A DNA stretch of 64,000 nucleotides from Monilinia fructicola (lineage: Eukaryota > Ascomycota > Leotiomycetes > Helotiales > Sclerotiniaceae), in contig VICG01000008.1 in the NCBI GenBank assembly GCA_008692225.1, positions 445,001 to 509,000 on the forward strand. The letters run 5' to 3'. Every line of letters begins with the position of its first letter. Positions within the stretch are counted from its first letter, which is position 1. The notes below the pieces were generated by a model, which had not been told where the DNA came from, did not search any database, and worked only from the letters and a program-made list of their open reading frames with translations. The position numbers were made by a program, and so were the translations under genes. Shown in pieces: positions 33,961 to 46,495 of the stretch.

Positions 33961-36731
33961 TGGTAACAGGAAAGAGCCAAAGGAGGAACTAGGACCAGGA
34001 AGGAGCTATAGGAGGAGCCAGAAAGGAGTTAAGGAAGGAACAAAGCCAATTGTAAACACAGTGCTTTCAAATGCTTATCTGAAGCTGGAATCAGCTATAA
34101 TATAATATAGTATTAAAATTTGAATATTCATTAAAAACTGGATTAGCTATATATATTATATAGCATTAATATTTGTACATTTTTTTCGGTCAAAGTGTCT
34201 TTAAGTGTTGAGCTGCAGATGTTCTGAAGATTGCAAAAGTACACGAGAAAGGTGGGAATCTCTAAGCTATATATTCTCCGAAGACAGGCTTCATGTCTTC
34301 TAGTATACGAAAACGATAACAGCATATGACGTCCATATCCTCTAAGTGAAGAGAACATGGACTAAGTTATCTGTGGGGCTCATGTCAATCTTGTTTACTT
34401 GAGCTGTCTGCCCAGTATTTGTATGGAGAGGTCTGGGTAGCTTATGAAACCAAGGCCTCTAGCCGTATCAGTATTGCCAAGGGAAAGCGCCTACAAAAAA
34501 TACACACGGAGTCGTTGAGTTATTGATTTTGCGCAGGTATTACATGAAGATATCAGCTATAGCATTTGTCAGGAACCAAGTTATCGACTCGATTCAAATC
34601 TGGAGAAAGAACGAATGAAAGTATGCTCTAAAAAGATCTAGGGCTAGTTTTGAAATTAGTCTGAGAAAGCGATCTGAGCTCACAATCTTGACACCCCCCC
34701 CCTATTTCGTTTATCACCAAAAGATTGACTACCTAGAAAATGCTATCAAGAGCATTATTGAACTTCAGATAGAATGCTGTTCCTCATCGAAGGTAGATAT
34801 TGAGAATTTTGGCCATAATCCTTGAGTTCTTTCCAGAAATTAGATAGCAGCTGAGAATTTGAGAAGTGTACTTTCACTCAAATTAATTCTAGCACATCTT
34901 GCCATTGATCCGCCTAAAGTTCCTGCATACGTGTTCAAATTGAACTCGTCACTGAATGCTTATACTAGTCGACGATGGAATTGGCATAACAGATCTAGAT
35001 CGCGAGGATCTCCCAAGTATACATGCTGTCGCCGCCCTATCCTCGACATGAGCCCAAAAACCTGCTCTATTATGCATCAAGTTTTGAACCAAGAGAGTCA
35101 AGCCCAACTTAACTTTCAACGATGATGTTTGCTCAATGATATCGCAAGACCTTGATGATCTATCACGAAAACATAGTGTCTAACCGTTATCCTACATAAA
35201 GAAACATGTACTCCCATATATTCGCCATCTAGATGCGAAAGCTATTCAATTTTTTGATCCTGAAGATTGTTCCTCCAAGATTTGATTCTTCCCTGTTGCA
35301 TCGCACTGACGATCTTAGGGCACCTCTGCCCTGTTTTCATTGGCGCATACTGAGCGCGAGCGCCAGCGCCAGCGATAGCTATACTTTCTAAGCCGTAGAA
35401 CTGCGAAAGTCTTCTTTGACACATGCCCACACTGTCAAGATCGGAAGAAATTCTAGACTAGATCCAAGTGTCAACAAATCAGGCAATAACTTTGTCATTG
35501 AATGTATCAGTTACATGTCATTTTTCAATCCGCTATGATATTTATTGCCTTTTAAGCTGGGCACTGAATGCCACTCATACAGAAGTGGATTCAGAAGGAG
35601 AAGTACGACGTCGTGGGTATCATTAACTTCACGCCATCAGAAATTTCACAGAGCTTGAGAATCCAAGAGATTTGTGCGATACGAGTCTATTAGCTTAGTA
35701 AGCACCATTTTCACACCCAGCAAAAGATTATTCACTGACTCTATCTTATAAATCAATCCATGGATAACTGAAGCTACATCGAGAATGGCAAGTGCCTCTT
35801 ATTTTAGCCAATAAAAAGAAAATATTACACGGCAAGCTTTTTGTCGAATGATTGGGAAGATTTGTATTTAGCGATAAATTGTACTCGTTTAATTTTATGT
35901 GGGTCGGGTCATGCTTCTAGGGGGGGGTCGAGTGGCGAGAAATGACACGGTTGATCAATCAAAGTCTTCAAATTTCTACTCTTTCAATCAACAAACCTTC
36001 TTTTTTCGGCCATGGCAAGAGATCACACGGTTGTCCGAATCGTCAAACTCTGGGTATTATGGTCGATGGAGAAGCCCTGGTATCGTGTTTTAATTTTATT
36101 GATTACCGAACCGCATAATTGGTTCAATCTTTGATCTCAACAACTAGAGGCAAGTTAGTCTTGATTTATTCCCAAATGCCAGCTGCAATTTCGATGGGCG
36201 TCTCCGAAATTCTCGCATCATTGTATCACAGCCCGTTAAACTCCGAGAATTAAGTGGACGGCAAGTCGGCGACGCGAGGCTACGATGTGCACACCTCATA
36301 ACGCTCAATACACAGGCCAGAAAGTTACAATCGCCCTCCGAAATAATCTATGATGGATTTTCTGAGTCTGCCAAGATTCCAAAGTTCAAACATTTGACAA
36401 AGCTTTCACCTCTCGCAAAATCACAAGTCCAAAGCTCACCCAGATGAACGAAATTATTTGATGCTCAGATTACAAGCTTGGCTTGAGGTATATACACCGC
36501 CTATGTATAACACAAGAGATTTTCAAAGGTCAGATCATCATCTCCACGACAATCTCCCGCGGAGAACTTGGTGATTTTCAAACTTTCACACCGAATTCAC
36601 AATATGATTTTCTTTATCGGTCACTAGTAAGTATATTTATGCGAAAACTAACCCCGAAATATGAATTAGGTATTAACGACAATTCTCAAGACTCTTCATC
36701 TTTCATATCTTCATCATTGCATTTATTTGAC
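33961..36731. other. Long gene-free spacer
   Basis: 2.7 kb with AGGAG-rich sequence at about 33990-34040 next to the palindrome array, then AT-rich DNA. Short frames (34859-35125, 35899-36093, 36483-36770) show no domain or splice support. Confidence 0.5.
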
Positions 36732-38826
36732 TTAGAGCTTTCCTTCATCCTCTGGGGATACCCAGAATAGTCTCCTCAGCCTCCTCTCTTTCTCATCTCT
36801 CATGTACTCATCAAAATGCATTGCTACTGGATCAACAGTTGTGCCTTGATATACCTCTGGGGCTAGGAAGGTACATTTGTCAACCTCTAATGCAAGATAT
36901 CTGCAAACGTGCATATGTAGCAGAATTGCAACACGCTGGTTTCCCCTCTCAGTGAGACGCCACTCTTTCCGAGTACTTTCTTCTAGTCACAGTTAGAGAC
37001 TAATTTATGAGTTTTGGAACCATTCTCACCGTCAAGGAAAAAATCTTGATCTTCTGGTCGTCCTTCGAAATCAATATCGGTGTTTAGCCAACCCGAAGTA
37101 TCAAGCCAGAATACAGCGTTATCCCCTTCAAATTGAAGCCGATCAACTACAGAATGTGTTGCTTGCTCAAGCTGTCCGCGAAATGGTCTCATCACAAATA
37201 TTGGGATATCGACTGTACGATATTGTGGGTAGTCGTATTGCGCGGTTTCGGCTACGGTGGAAGAGTATCTAGGATAGGCCAAAGTCCTGATTGCTTTTAT
37301 CAAAGAAACGTAGGTATCCTCAAAAAGCACGCTCAATTCCCATGTAGTCAAGTTATATTCTTCATTGTATATTCGAAATGACTCCCAATCAGCATTGCCG
37401 ATGTTAAGAATCTAAATAGTTCAGTGCCAGCTGTATCACATCATTGCAGAGGAAACATTCTTACCATTACTTCTGGATTATAAGATTGAAAGAGCCATGG
37501 ATGCGCATATTGCTCAGAGCCAAGTGGTCCACTATTGAAGTTAGAAATTGTGTATAAAAAAGGTATTCATGAGATACCTTTGAAAAAAGACATCTGCCAA
37601 TCCTGCTGGACTGCCTCTACCACCGATACAATCTTGTACCAGGCACATGCCATCCATTCCGATGGTTACATGATCGCTGCCAAACATCTCACCAGTCAAA
37701 TATTCCCACCCCATAACACCTCCTAATATTCCATTCGCAACATTGGGAGCGATTCGATGCTTTCTTCTATCCCGCCCTGTCATAGAACCAGGTAGATCGG
37801 TAACAATCTCCAACATCTTGCGCCGCGAAATATCTTTCTGTGGTGTTTCATTCCTAAGTCCATTGAAGTACTCACTCGTAATTTCCTTTGAGGACAATTG
37901 TGGGCTTCTAGTGGACATCGGACTTGGAACTGGAATTAGTTGTCCAGCTTCATCTATCCATATTCCTAGAAATTGAAATGTTTCCACTGTATCTCTGCCG
38001 ACCATTGGTGCTATAATCCGGATAATATGATGAGATTGGGGATCGAGATCTTTTGTTCGTAGGGCTACGAGTGATGTTGCATTTGGAAGTATGACATACT
38101 CTTCATCATCAACTTGAGCAAGAAGAGAAATAGGTTCTGCGCTAAAATTTTCAAGTGATGATGAGAACGTCAATTTTGTCGCGTTGTTCTGAAGAATTGT
38201 ATGTTTTTCATGTGCTCGTTGGTCAGAGTTGTGAAGTGATATTATAATTGTGCTACTTCCGTTGAAGGCAATATCGAGATAAATGCCTATGTGATCCCCG
38301 TCAGTGAGCCACCGGTGAAATAGAGCCGGAACAGACCTGGAAATGACCCATCTTTTCTGCAACCATCAAGTGTTGAAGACCAGCGCCCCACGAACTTCGG
38401 TTTATTAGCACAGCTTTATGTATGCAATGATCAGCAACTTACACGTATGTAAGGATGGGTTGCGTCGATAAACTGTAGGCCATCTAGGACCGGCTGGGTT
38501 GTAGGGATTTTGGTGTTGTAATGATAGAAATGTATTTGCTGCTGTTGTTGACTCAACCAAAACCAAACGGAGATCATTATCAATACTGTGAGCCATATCG
38601 CTTTGTGCAGACTCTCCAAGCTGGTTTTGTAAAATCTTTGAGGTGTCTCTGGCAGCGCCTCTTCGTCGTAAGCTGGTGGTGGGCTTCTGAAATCCACACC
38701 ATTCCGCCAGTTCTCCATTGAAATATCTGACCATGGTGAAGTATTGTTTGTTTGCGGTTGAAGAGGAGTTTCGCTCATTACTGTGGGCGTTGCGGTGGGA
38801 GTTGAGAAAGGAGATATGTAAACCAT
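36732..38826 (-). CDS. Membrane-anchored SGNH/GDSL-like protein (6 exons)
   Basis: Probable lumenal or surface carbohydrate esterase-like protein, CE2-related. Exons are 38826-38443, 38394-38337, 38286-37578, 37531-37465, 37411-37030 and 36982-36732, giving 616 aa with all phases in register. A cytosolic Ser/Pro/Asn-rich tail precedes one membrane anchor (KAIWLTVLIMISVWFWL). An N-terminal beta domain (FVGRWSSTLDGCRKDGSFPG, YLDIAFNGSS) leads to SGNH blocks: LEIVTDLPGSMTGRD where GDS is expected, ILNIGNADW as the Asn block, and FWLDTSGWLNTDID. The block RLTERGNQRVAILLH is where family members have HLT with the catalytic His. The Ser and His blocks are therefore unusual, so activity is doubtful. 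It is divergent from the GT91-like gene, 412 bp apart. The start is the first ATG; the frame opens slightly upstream. Confidence 0.75.
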
Positions 38827-39238
38827 TATGGTCAAAGCTGGTCAAAATTGAGTAGACGAGCAAAAGAGCAAAATGAAGCAAAGCAAGCACCAAAGAGATT
38901 TGTTGTGATCAAAATGCAAAGATTGTGTTTGTGATCAAGTAAACTGATGTGATAGATCATGATATATAACAAGGAATGATATGGTGGGAAGGCGCGAGAC
39001 CTGAGGATTTCGTGGCTTCCTTTCTCACATTTGCTGCTTACATATCCGACGATGGATACGATACTAGGTCTCGAAGCTGCTAATAACACCAAGATGTCAT
39101 AATGCTCTAAGAATATTCTCTTTGCCGTCTACTCCTCTCTTTTATTCATCTCTCTGAATTACAGGAATTTGACAGTTGTTAATAACAAGAGATATCCTTC
39201 TCCCGGTCATCATTCTGCTGAACCTTGGTATCAATACG

Positions 39239-40897
39239 ATGGCAATGAAACAGATCGCGAAGAGACTCATTCTACCACTCGCAATCATTTTCTGGGTTGC
39301 CATTCTTATCTCCAACCTTTTTTCTTCCCTAAATGGAAGACAAATCTATAATCAAGCCAAAGATAAAACACTTATTCGAGTTCCAATAGCTCGCCCATTC
39401 AAGAATGACTCTGAGATCACTGGTCAACCATGGTCACGCTTAGGCAAAGACCATTTTGATACCCTTCACGCTTCAAGAAACACTATTCCGCCTGCTTTAT
39501 CGCAACTTATAACACATTGCTCTGCCCCGGTCAACAAATTTACGAATCATCTTAGACTTCCCGACCTACTCTATAACATTTCTATGGTACCTAGACATGG
39601 GCCTCCCGAGACAAGAACATTCTGGAACCCAACAATCATATCACTACCATACTGGGCAAACAATCAGTACCTGATTGTGAGTATGGTTTACTTGAAAGAC
39701 CGTGGCTATCGCTCAAATGTCTTATGCGAAGCAAACATTTGCCATCCAAGAAGAGAAAACCTTGGAAGTCTTCATGAGAGGATATGTACGAACGAAGATC
39801 TCCAGATTCTTGGCAGTAATGGAGGACTGAGATGTGAGAACTCCCCAATTGAATTGAATGTGCCACCAACACCGGCAGAGAGTTGCCAGGGAGATCAAGA
39901 AGAACTCGCAGATGTTTCCGGCTTCCACGATCCTAGGGTCTTTTATTCTGGAAGAGGGGAGCCTGTCTTAATGTTATCTTCTCAGTATGCTTCAGTTTTC
40001 ACTGCTCCAAATTCCAGTCACTAAACTACAGTTAGGTCTCGATATTCTTGCGTTGGATTATGGTCTATCGATCTTCGTTCTATCTACCCTAGCCTGGAAG
40101 AGATCTTTTCCAATTCGCCGAAGCGCTTTGGGGGACCACTGAAGTCTTATTCAGTATTAACAGAACTTACAAGAAATCCACGGGAGACGAGGCGACCATA
40201 CGAGAAGAATTGGTTTATATTTTCACCGACACCATCATCATCATACGTACATTATGAACTAACCTCCTCAAAACGAACCTTTGCAAAACTTATTGGGGGT
40301 GGCTTCACGACGACTAATTTAACAGATACGAACGAGATCCCATGCCTAGTAGATGCTACTTCAGAGGAGATAGCCTTGAACAGATACATGGAAAATGCTG
40401 TATGGCACCAGGCGACACCTGCCTTGAAGTTAATTCTTTGTACCAGATCCAACGCTACGTGTATCTCCAAAGCACCAGATACCGTCTTTATTGCAGCCAT
40501 TCACCGCAAGCACAAAAACATTTTAGGCCTGCCAATACGCTACGAACGATATTTTATCATGTGGGCAGCAACACCTCCGTTTAACATGTTGGCCATAAGT
40601 CAACACCCTGTTCTCTTCGCAAACGAAACAACCACTGGTTGGACAGCCGAGGAAAGCTGGGACGATGTCCCGGAAGCTTTATCAGAACGTCGTGAATTCT
40701 GGGCTAAGCTCACTTACACCACTACTATCGCATATGCGTGGAACAAGGAGGATGGGGATCTTAGGGATAAAGGTGTGGGATACCTAGACGATGAAGTTAT
40801 TCTTAGTGTTGGCGTTGATGATCACGGTCAGGCCTATGGAAGAGTTCTTGTTTCTCAAATGTTGCAATGTCTGAGGATTTGTCCTGGACTTGTATGA
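39239..40897 (+). CDS. GT91-like beta-mannosyltransferase (2 exons)
   Basis: Likely Golgi glycosyltransferase of the fungal BMT/WRY family (beta-1,2-mannosyltransferases of Candida mannan are the studied members). Exon 1 is 39239-39984; the intron 39985-40035 (GTATGC...CACTAAAC...TTAG) joins to exon 2, 40036-40897; 535 aa. A signal anchor (LILPLAIIFWVAILISNLF) starts at about residue 10. Conserved-looking blocks are FHDPRVFYSGRGEPVLMLSS, then across the junction QSRYSCVGLWSIDLRSIYP, RPYEKNWFIFSP, EIPCL, and YERYFIMWAATPPF. The end is ETTTGWTAEESWDDV, a cluster of acidic and aromatic residues. I start at 39239 because the frame upstream opens only at TTG. Family assignment is from memory of these blocks. 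Confidence 0.65.
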
Positions 40898-41856
40898 TCG
40901 CGGCTGCAACAAGAGGAGAAGACAAGAAAGCAGAGATTCAAGGGAAGAAAATATGGGATGATAGAAGAAGTTTGATGAAGAGGGAGGATGGGATTTATAA
41001 AAGGGTGAGATAGTCAAGAATTATATGACTCCATGTATGATTGACTGTTCGAAGAAGATATTGATAGCTGTTTTAATTGAAGTGAATAATATTGGCCTAT
41101 TCTTGATAATGAATCATTGACACTAACAAGCATTGAAATCTGCGGCATGTCTTCGTTCGACTTTTGATCTTGCGCTCAAAATCATTACCTATGAATGTAT
41201 TTATGGGCAGAGTCATAGCTTGGGGTATTTGCTGTCTCAAGAATTAATATAGTCACAAACTAAAGAATTCATCTATTCGAGATTGGGTATCAAATTCAAA
41301 CGAAATTAGATTGGCTTTAGTCGTAGCCGTACTCTAGATTTGCAGGAGCTCCTGATGATAGAACATAGGCCACTTAGTTGCTAGATGCAAATAGCTGCCT
41401 GAAATACTATACTTTGGCTGAAACTTTGACTGCAAAGTGCCGAGTGCGAGATGATGGGCAGGGGCTATGATTTGAGGATATAAATGTTGAATTCGAATAT
41501 CGAGAATGGAGGCTGGCTTTGAAGACCTCTTTATATATTTCCCAGTCCTAAGCTTCGGGAGCTAGAATACTTGACACAAGTGATAATCAACCGGGAATTT
41601 GGATACTTGACCTTGGCTGAATTCTTGTCATGATAGTGATTGGAAAACTCTACGATGAGCCATAAGTCTCTACCCTAAAACAGTCATAAAGTCATGACTT
41701 TATGACTTGGCATCGAAAGTACTCGTGAATTTCGTTCATATATGAATGATCCATTTGTCATTCCTGAACTCAAAAGAGCTCAGACTGTTCAGTTTGTTAA
41801 TATTTTAAACAAAAATTTCAATAAGAGCCAACGATCCATAGCCAAAAGCTTTCACT
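40898..41856. other. Gene-free spacer
   Basis: No supported gene. A short inverted repeat, AAAGTCATGACTTT, lies at about 41689-41702. Confidence 0.55.
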
Positions 41857-42944
41857 ATGCCTTCACCAAAACTCAACAAGAAGGTTTCTTCTCCTGATAC
41901 TTCACCACCATCTGGGTCAAACGTTTTACCCTTTAGAGTAACCAAAAAGGCATCGAGGTCGAAACCAAAGAGAACTCGCTTTTCCAAACCAAAACAAGAA
42001 CAAAAGTCTTCGTCAGACCATCAGAAGACGAAGTCAAATCTTACCCCGTCTCAAGCTCCGAATACAAACGTCTCCTGTATATCTTCCCAGAATACTCGGC
42101 AATCTTCAGCATTGAACGGTGGATCACAGGTCAACTCCGAGTGTGAAACCCCAATCACATCGAAGAACCAGGAACGGAAAATGTCACACCAGAATCGGAA
42201 ATTCGTCCGCTTTCAAACTCGCAAGGGTAAATCTGCTTCTGCTGATAGTGGCCCCACAGACGCCGGGGAAGATGCCGAGACCATACACGAAGACGTTTCG
42301 CAGCCCGGTGCAGAAACAATGCAAACAGAAGCGAACCTTGTGCGCCCCTGCCCCGAGCTCACAGCACTACTGGACGTTCTTCGAGATCAAGAAGAAAGGC
42401 TCACGCTCAATGGCGTGCAGCTTCAGCTTGCGGACAATTGGATGCCCGAGGAATACAGCCGCATAACTCATTTACTTCAACACGGGACTATTGCGACGTA
42501 TCTCGGCTGCTGCAAGCACCATCCTCCTCCCCTCATCTGGACCAGAATGGCCGATGAGAATACGCCCGATGAAGATTATCGGCTGAGCTGTAGGCTTTGC
42601 AATCATAGCTTTACGTCGCCAGACGGTGGGGTGTGCACTCAATGCACCACTGAGCTGGTCTTGGAAAAGTTTGGGGAAACGAGGGAATTCGGGATAACCT
42701 TGAAGAATTACCTGCAGCGTTATGGATTGTCGAAGGACTGGATGTATTTCTATTCCTGGCAAAGGGAAAGCGATGGTACCTGGGTAGAGATGTATACGGA
42801 GCTTCCGGATGAAAGGATAGCTGGTATGTTTAACTGAATTTCGAGAGTGAAAACGAATATATGCTAACTGAACTGGCAGTGCTGAAGAGGTTTTTGAGCT
42901 TATCCCGGAGCAGTGGAAGTGAGGGTGTGGGAAGTATTCAGTAG
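41857..42944 (+). CDS. Uncharacterised protein with C-terminal Cys-pair motif
   Basis: Function unknown. Exon 1 is 41857-42823, the intron 42824-42879 (GTATGT...GCTAACTG...GCAG), exon 2 42880-42944; 343 aa. The first 150 residues are basic, Ser/Thr/Pro-rich and probably disordered, with nuclear-localisation-like clusters (KKASRSKPKRTRF). A folded C-terminal part holds YRLSCRLCNHSFTSP and GGVCTQCTTELVLEK, two CxxC pairs about 18 residues apart. A zinc-binding knuckle is likely. Two other proteins with similar spaced Cys pairs follow (43554-45167 and 46280-46495). Exon 2 adds a short basic Ser-rich tail. Confidence 0.7.
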
Positions 42945-43553
42945 ATAGGATGGATGTTTTAGTGCTTGTTCTATGGCTCTTGGTAATATCATTGTTATAA
43001 CGTATTCCTCTATCTTTTGATACATGGCACTTGTGATGATTGACTACTGTATTTACAAAGACTGAAACAGCCTTGAGGGGCAGCAGAATTCCGCTGTGCG
43101 ACGCCTTCAGAAAGTTTCAATGCAATGATAGGGTGAATTAACGACCAAGCCTTGTAAACACTCACGATGAGATTATCTCAAATTATGTTCAGTTCATATG
43201 TAACCTCGATCTCAGCTCATAGAAAGATAAAATGTAAAGACTCAATTTTATTTCAGACTCTCGATAATATCAAAGACGGAAAAAAGAAGCGAACCAGCAG
43301 CACCTCCTTCGCAAACCTCGCAAATTTTGATACCCTCATCCTCCCCATCACAATATCTCTCAAAATATCCCGAATAACCACCAAAAAACCAGTTTGAAGG
43401 AAAGTTAACAGAATAGTAGAGAAAGAGAAACAACAACAACAACCGAATCTGGATACTCTCATTATCGATTCATCCCACCCTGTCATCACACCACCTCTTG
43501 TGGTACTTTGTTAAGGGCGTACTAAGACAAGGATGGTACGATTTTGGATAAAC
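42945..43553. other. Convergent spacer
   Basis: 3' flanks of two converging genes; the short frames in it are not supported. Confidence 0.6.
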
Positions 43554-45167
43554 CTAAAGTGGTTTCTGTCGACGGATTATTTTAGCAGGCCTGATGGCAG
43601 GAGATACAGGTCTTCTTGGTGGAAGCACTGCGGGGTTCGATGAGCTTCCCTCTCCGGGTTGTAGAGAAACTTCTTGACGAAGAGGGCCGACGACTCTATC
43701 TGGCGAAGGATTTGGTGCGCTTACATAAGGTCTGCGTACTCTTTCAAGAAAGAGAGGATCGATGGCTCGAGGACTTTCTGAAACTGGCGGAAAAATTGCA
43801 GATGGTGTTACTGGGAATGCTGCAGGTGGTGTTGAGGGGGGGCCGGGAACTGCGGGTTCTGAAAAATGAGATCTTTGAAATCTCGGGAATGTCCTTGGGG
43901 CCAACATCCGTGGGGAAGGCTTACGCTTTCCGAGTCTTGAGAGAGCTGAGTATACCGTATCTCTGGTTGCAGTTCCAGTAGGGCTTGTAGCTGGGATTGG
44001 AGGCTTGGTACCGACTACGGTTGAAACCGAACTCTGAGGCCTACTTTCGTCGGCTGGAAGATCATTTTGTTCATTCCTGACGCTTGTTTCGTGTGAGCTA
44101 GATGCTGCAAGCTTGTTTTCGGTATAAAGCCCCTCTAAATGAGTTGAGCCATATTGTTGAGGAGGTGTTGTTTCTAGAACAGGCTTGTAAGAAGATGTTT
44201 CGATAGTCGACGAAGACATATTATGATATACAGTGTGTTTAAGAGGCACAGTTGAAGTGATGCAGTGTGCTGGCGCTTGAAACATGCCATTCCCACTATA
44301 TATATTACCAAATACTGCCCTTGTGGAGCCTGAGGCTATATTTCCCTTATATATCGTTCGTCTTTCAAACTGTGGGCTCAGATGATTAGGGGCAGTTGGC
44401 CCTTGCTGCGTTGGAGTATGGATATAGATTGAGGTTCCCTGTTCCATCCCAGATGGCCGGTCTTCTTGTTGAGTTGAATGAGTGTTATCAGGAATAGAGT
44501 TAGCCGGTTCAGAAGATCTGTAAGATGCAGAGGATGATTGTTCTGTCCATGGTATAATGATCGGCTGACGGTTTGAAGTTGGTGTTGTATCTTCCGGTGA
44601 TGCTGTTCGAGGCTGTGGTATAGCTGTTGGTGCATTGGTCGGACTTATGTTTAGCTCAGGGTCATAGTCAGAGTCAGAGTCAGAGTCTGAGTGTGACTCT
44701 GAGGCCTCCGAGCTTCTATCATCGAAGATGCCACCATGATCCATACGTTTCTTGTATAGGCGAAACTCGGGGAATGGCACGATAGTAGAAGAAGACTGAA
44801 GATCGTATCCAGAACCATTTTGCTGTTGTGATTGAGCTTCGATATATGGCGAAGATTTGGGGACATCACATTTGAAGTGTCGTTCTTTGCTCGACAGATA
44901 TAGCGTGATGTGGTCATGGCATTGAGCAATGCGTTCAGAAAATTCAAACCCCTTTTGGGGTTGACCTGTGAAGCCCAAGAAACTGCAGTTATAACACTTC
45001 ATATGTCGACAGTAAATGCACTTCATCTCAATTTCGGGCTTGTCTTGTTCGACTAAGACAGGCTTTCCAGCATCGCATCTGCAGCACAACCACATACCCG
45101 AGATTCCCGCCTGTATCATACGGGTCTCCAGGGGCTTCATGTCTGAAAAATGGATAAAATTAACCAT
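43554..45167 (-). CDS. Large disordered protein with N-terminal zinc-ribbon-like motif
   Basis: Function unknown. Single exon, 537 aa from the ATG at 45167; the frame is open further upstream from a non-ATG codon, but AAAATGG is a good start context. Residues about 24-66 carry two Cys-pair knuckles, MWLCCRCDAGK and MKCIYCRHMKCYNCSFLGF, matching a zinc ribbon of the C-x2-C ... C-x2-C-x4-C-x2-C kind. The remaining 450 residues are rich in Ser, Pro, Thr and Gln, with an acidic repeat (SHSDSDSDSDYDPE) and a Pro-rich C-terminus. It resembles regulatory or scaffold proteins rather than enzymes. The knuckle pattern is nearly the same as in the small gene at 46280-46495. Confidence 0.7.
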   Translation of the reverse strand: MVNFIHFSDMKPLETRMIQAGISGMWLCCRCDAGKPVLVEQDKPEIEMKCIYCRHMKCYNCSFLGFTGQPQKGFEFSERIAQCHDHITLYLSSKERHFKCDVPKSSPYIEAQSQQQNGSGYDLQSSSTIVPFPEFRLYKKRMDHGGIFDDRSSEASESHSDSDSDSDYDPELNISPTNAPTAIPQPRTASPEDTTPTSNRQPIIIPWTEQSSSASYRSSEPANSIPDNTHSTQQEDRPSGMEQGTSIYIHTPTQQGPTAPNHLSPQFERRTIYKGNIASGSTRAVFGNIYSGNGMFQAPAHCITSTVPLKHTVYHNMSSSTIETSSYKPVLETTPPQQYGSTHLEGLYTENKLAASSSHETSVRNEQNDLPADESRPQSSVSTVVGTKPPIPATSPTGTATRDTVYSALSRLGKRKPSPRMLAPRTFPRFQRSHFSEPAVPGPPSTPPAAFPVTPSAIFPPVSESPRAIDPLFLERVRRPYVSAPNPSPDRVVGPLRQEVSLQPGEGSSSNPAVLPPRRPVSPAIRPAKIIRRQKPL

Positions 45168-46279
45168 TTTCAATATGTATTGTCGAGTAGTATCGATTTT
45201 GATTGTTATGTGATTGTTGGTAATTATTGTTGTGTGTGAGATTTGGTGTCTTCTTGTTGACAGCGACAGAACCTTTATGGACTTTCGACAGGAAGAATGC
45301 CGAATTGTCTCTGGATTATTCATCTCTGAAATGATATTGGTAATTATTCATCATCACGCTTATAGTAATTGTTGTGAATTGAAGTTTTCATGGACATGAA
45401 TGATTCGAAAGTGGAATGACAAAGCCCCATTTCATATGATACCAGTGTTGAATATGTCATGTTTAAGGAGCACTATTCTATGAATTGTGCAATATGTGTC
45501 TCCAGAAATGAATTTACCTCAAAGGATGACTCTATACTTTGAAGTCATATCACAGGGAATTTGGTTGATTAGTATTCTCTGGGGGGGTCAGTTTTCTGCA
45601 AGAATGATTAATTGTAGAGTCTCAAACTTGGTATGACTCGAGTGATTCCCATTTTGCAGGCACTAGCCATCCTTGATATACTCAAGTTCTTGTTACATTT
45701 CGAAGGAGAAAGGGTGGTAACTACTCGAGTAGTTGAAAGCTATTCTTTGTTCTTCATAAAATACCCGAGGCCGAGGAGTTTGAACTTGGAGTCTAAAAGA
45801 GGAATTGTTTTTTTGAAGATCAAAATCAAACTCATTTGGAGAAATCCAACCACCAAAACCTACATCAACTTAAACACTTAAAGAACAATACTCGATCAAT
45901 CTCATTGTCTTTCTGTCGTGTTAGATTTTTCTTTCATGAACTGCTATAGTGGGCAGATATTGTTACAGTCCAGGTTAGCAATCACTCGCAATGGTATTGT
46001 ATACGGCGTTGTTCTGCGAGTGCTACAAGTGAATATGTGCAGAACAATGCAGCAACTACATGATTGTGAACGTCGTGTTTGTTATTCCATGTTTCTATAT
46101 AAGGGACCATCTCCGTCACCCAGACTTGTATTCCATTCATCATCTTCCATCTCATAACATTAAGAATTCACAGTCGAAATCTCGGATATTCTGATAACTC
46201 CAAGATCGAAGTCAACTCAGTGATCTCAACCATATACAACTTTTCTCAAACCAAAGAAAAACTATTAACACATCTCACG
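45168..46279. promoter_or_regulatory. Divergent promoter region of two Cys-knuckle genes
   Basis: Spacer between the large minus-strand gene and the small plus-strand gene. A TATATAAG lies at about 46096-46103, some 180 bp upstream of the ATG at 46280, with a CT-rich leader after it. No other gene supported. Confidence 0.4.
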
Positions 46280-46495
46280 ATGTGTTTCCACACATGCAAG
46301 ACCACGGTTCTCCATCATCAAATCGTCACCCCTCTTATCCCAGGAGGCAACATTGATGGTCCACTTGTTGATGAACTAAGCACCATGACTTGTTGCCGAT
46401 GTGGCATGGACAGTTGTCTTGAAGCTGGCTACCCAGGAGTAGGCTCCTGCAGCTTTTGTGCTCATACTGAATGCAACGACTGCGATTTCAGTTAA
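46280..46495 (+). CDS. Small Cys-rich zinc-ribbon-like protein
   Basis: 71 aa, single exon. MCFHTCKTTVLHHQIVTPLI is followed by TMTCCRCGMDSCLEAGYPG and GSCSFCAHTECNDCDFS. The order of Cys pairs (CCRC ... CSFCAHTECNDC) parallels CCRC ... CIYCRHMKCYNC in the 537-aa neighbour, so the two probably share a domain. There is no signal peptide. It could be a stand-alone domain, a truncated duplicate, or the first exon of a longer gene; I saw no further exon with matching splice sites. Confidence 0.55.
   Translation: MCFHTCKTTVLHHQIVTPLIPGGNIDGPLVDELSTMTCCRCGMDSCLEAGYPGVGSCSFCAHTECNDCDFS

Noticed and set aside
43616..43981. 121-codon plus-strand frame
   Set aside because: Opposite strand of the 537-aa protein gene; arises from its Pro/Ser codon bias.
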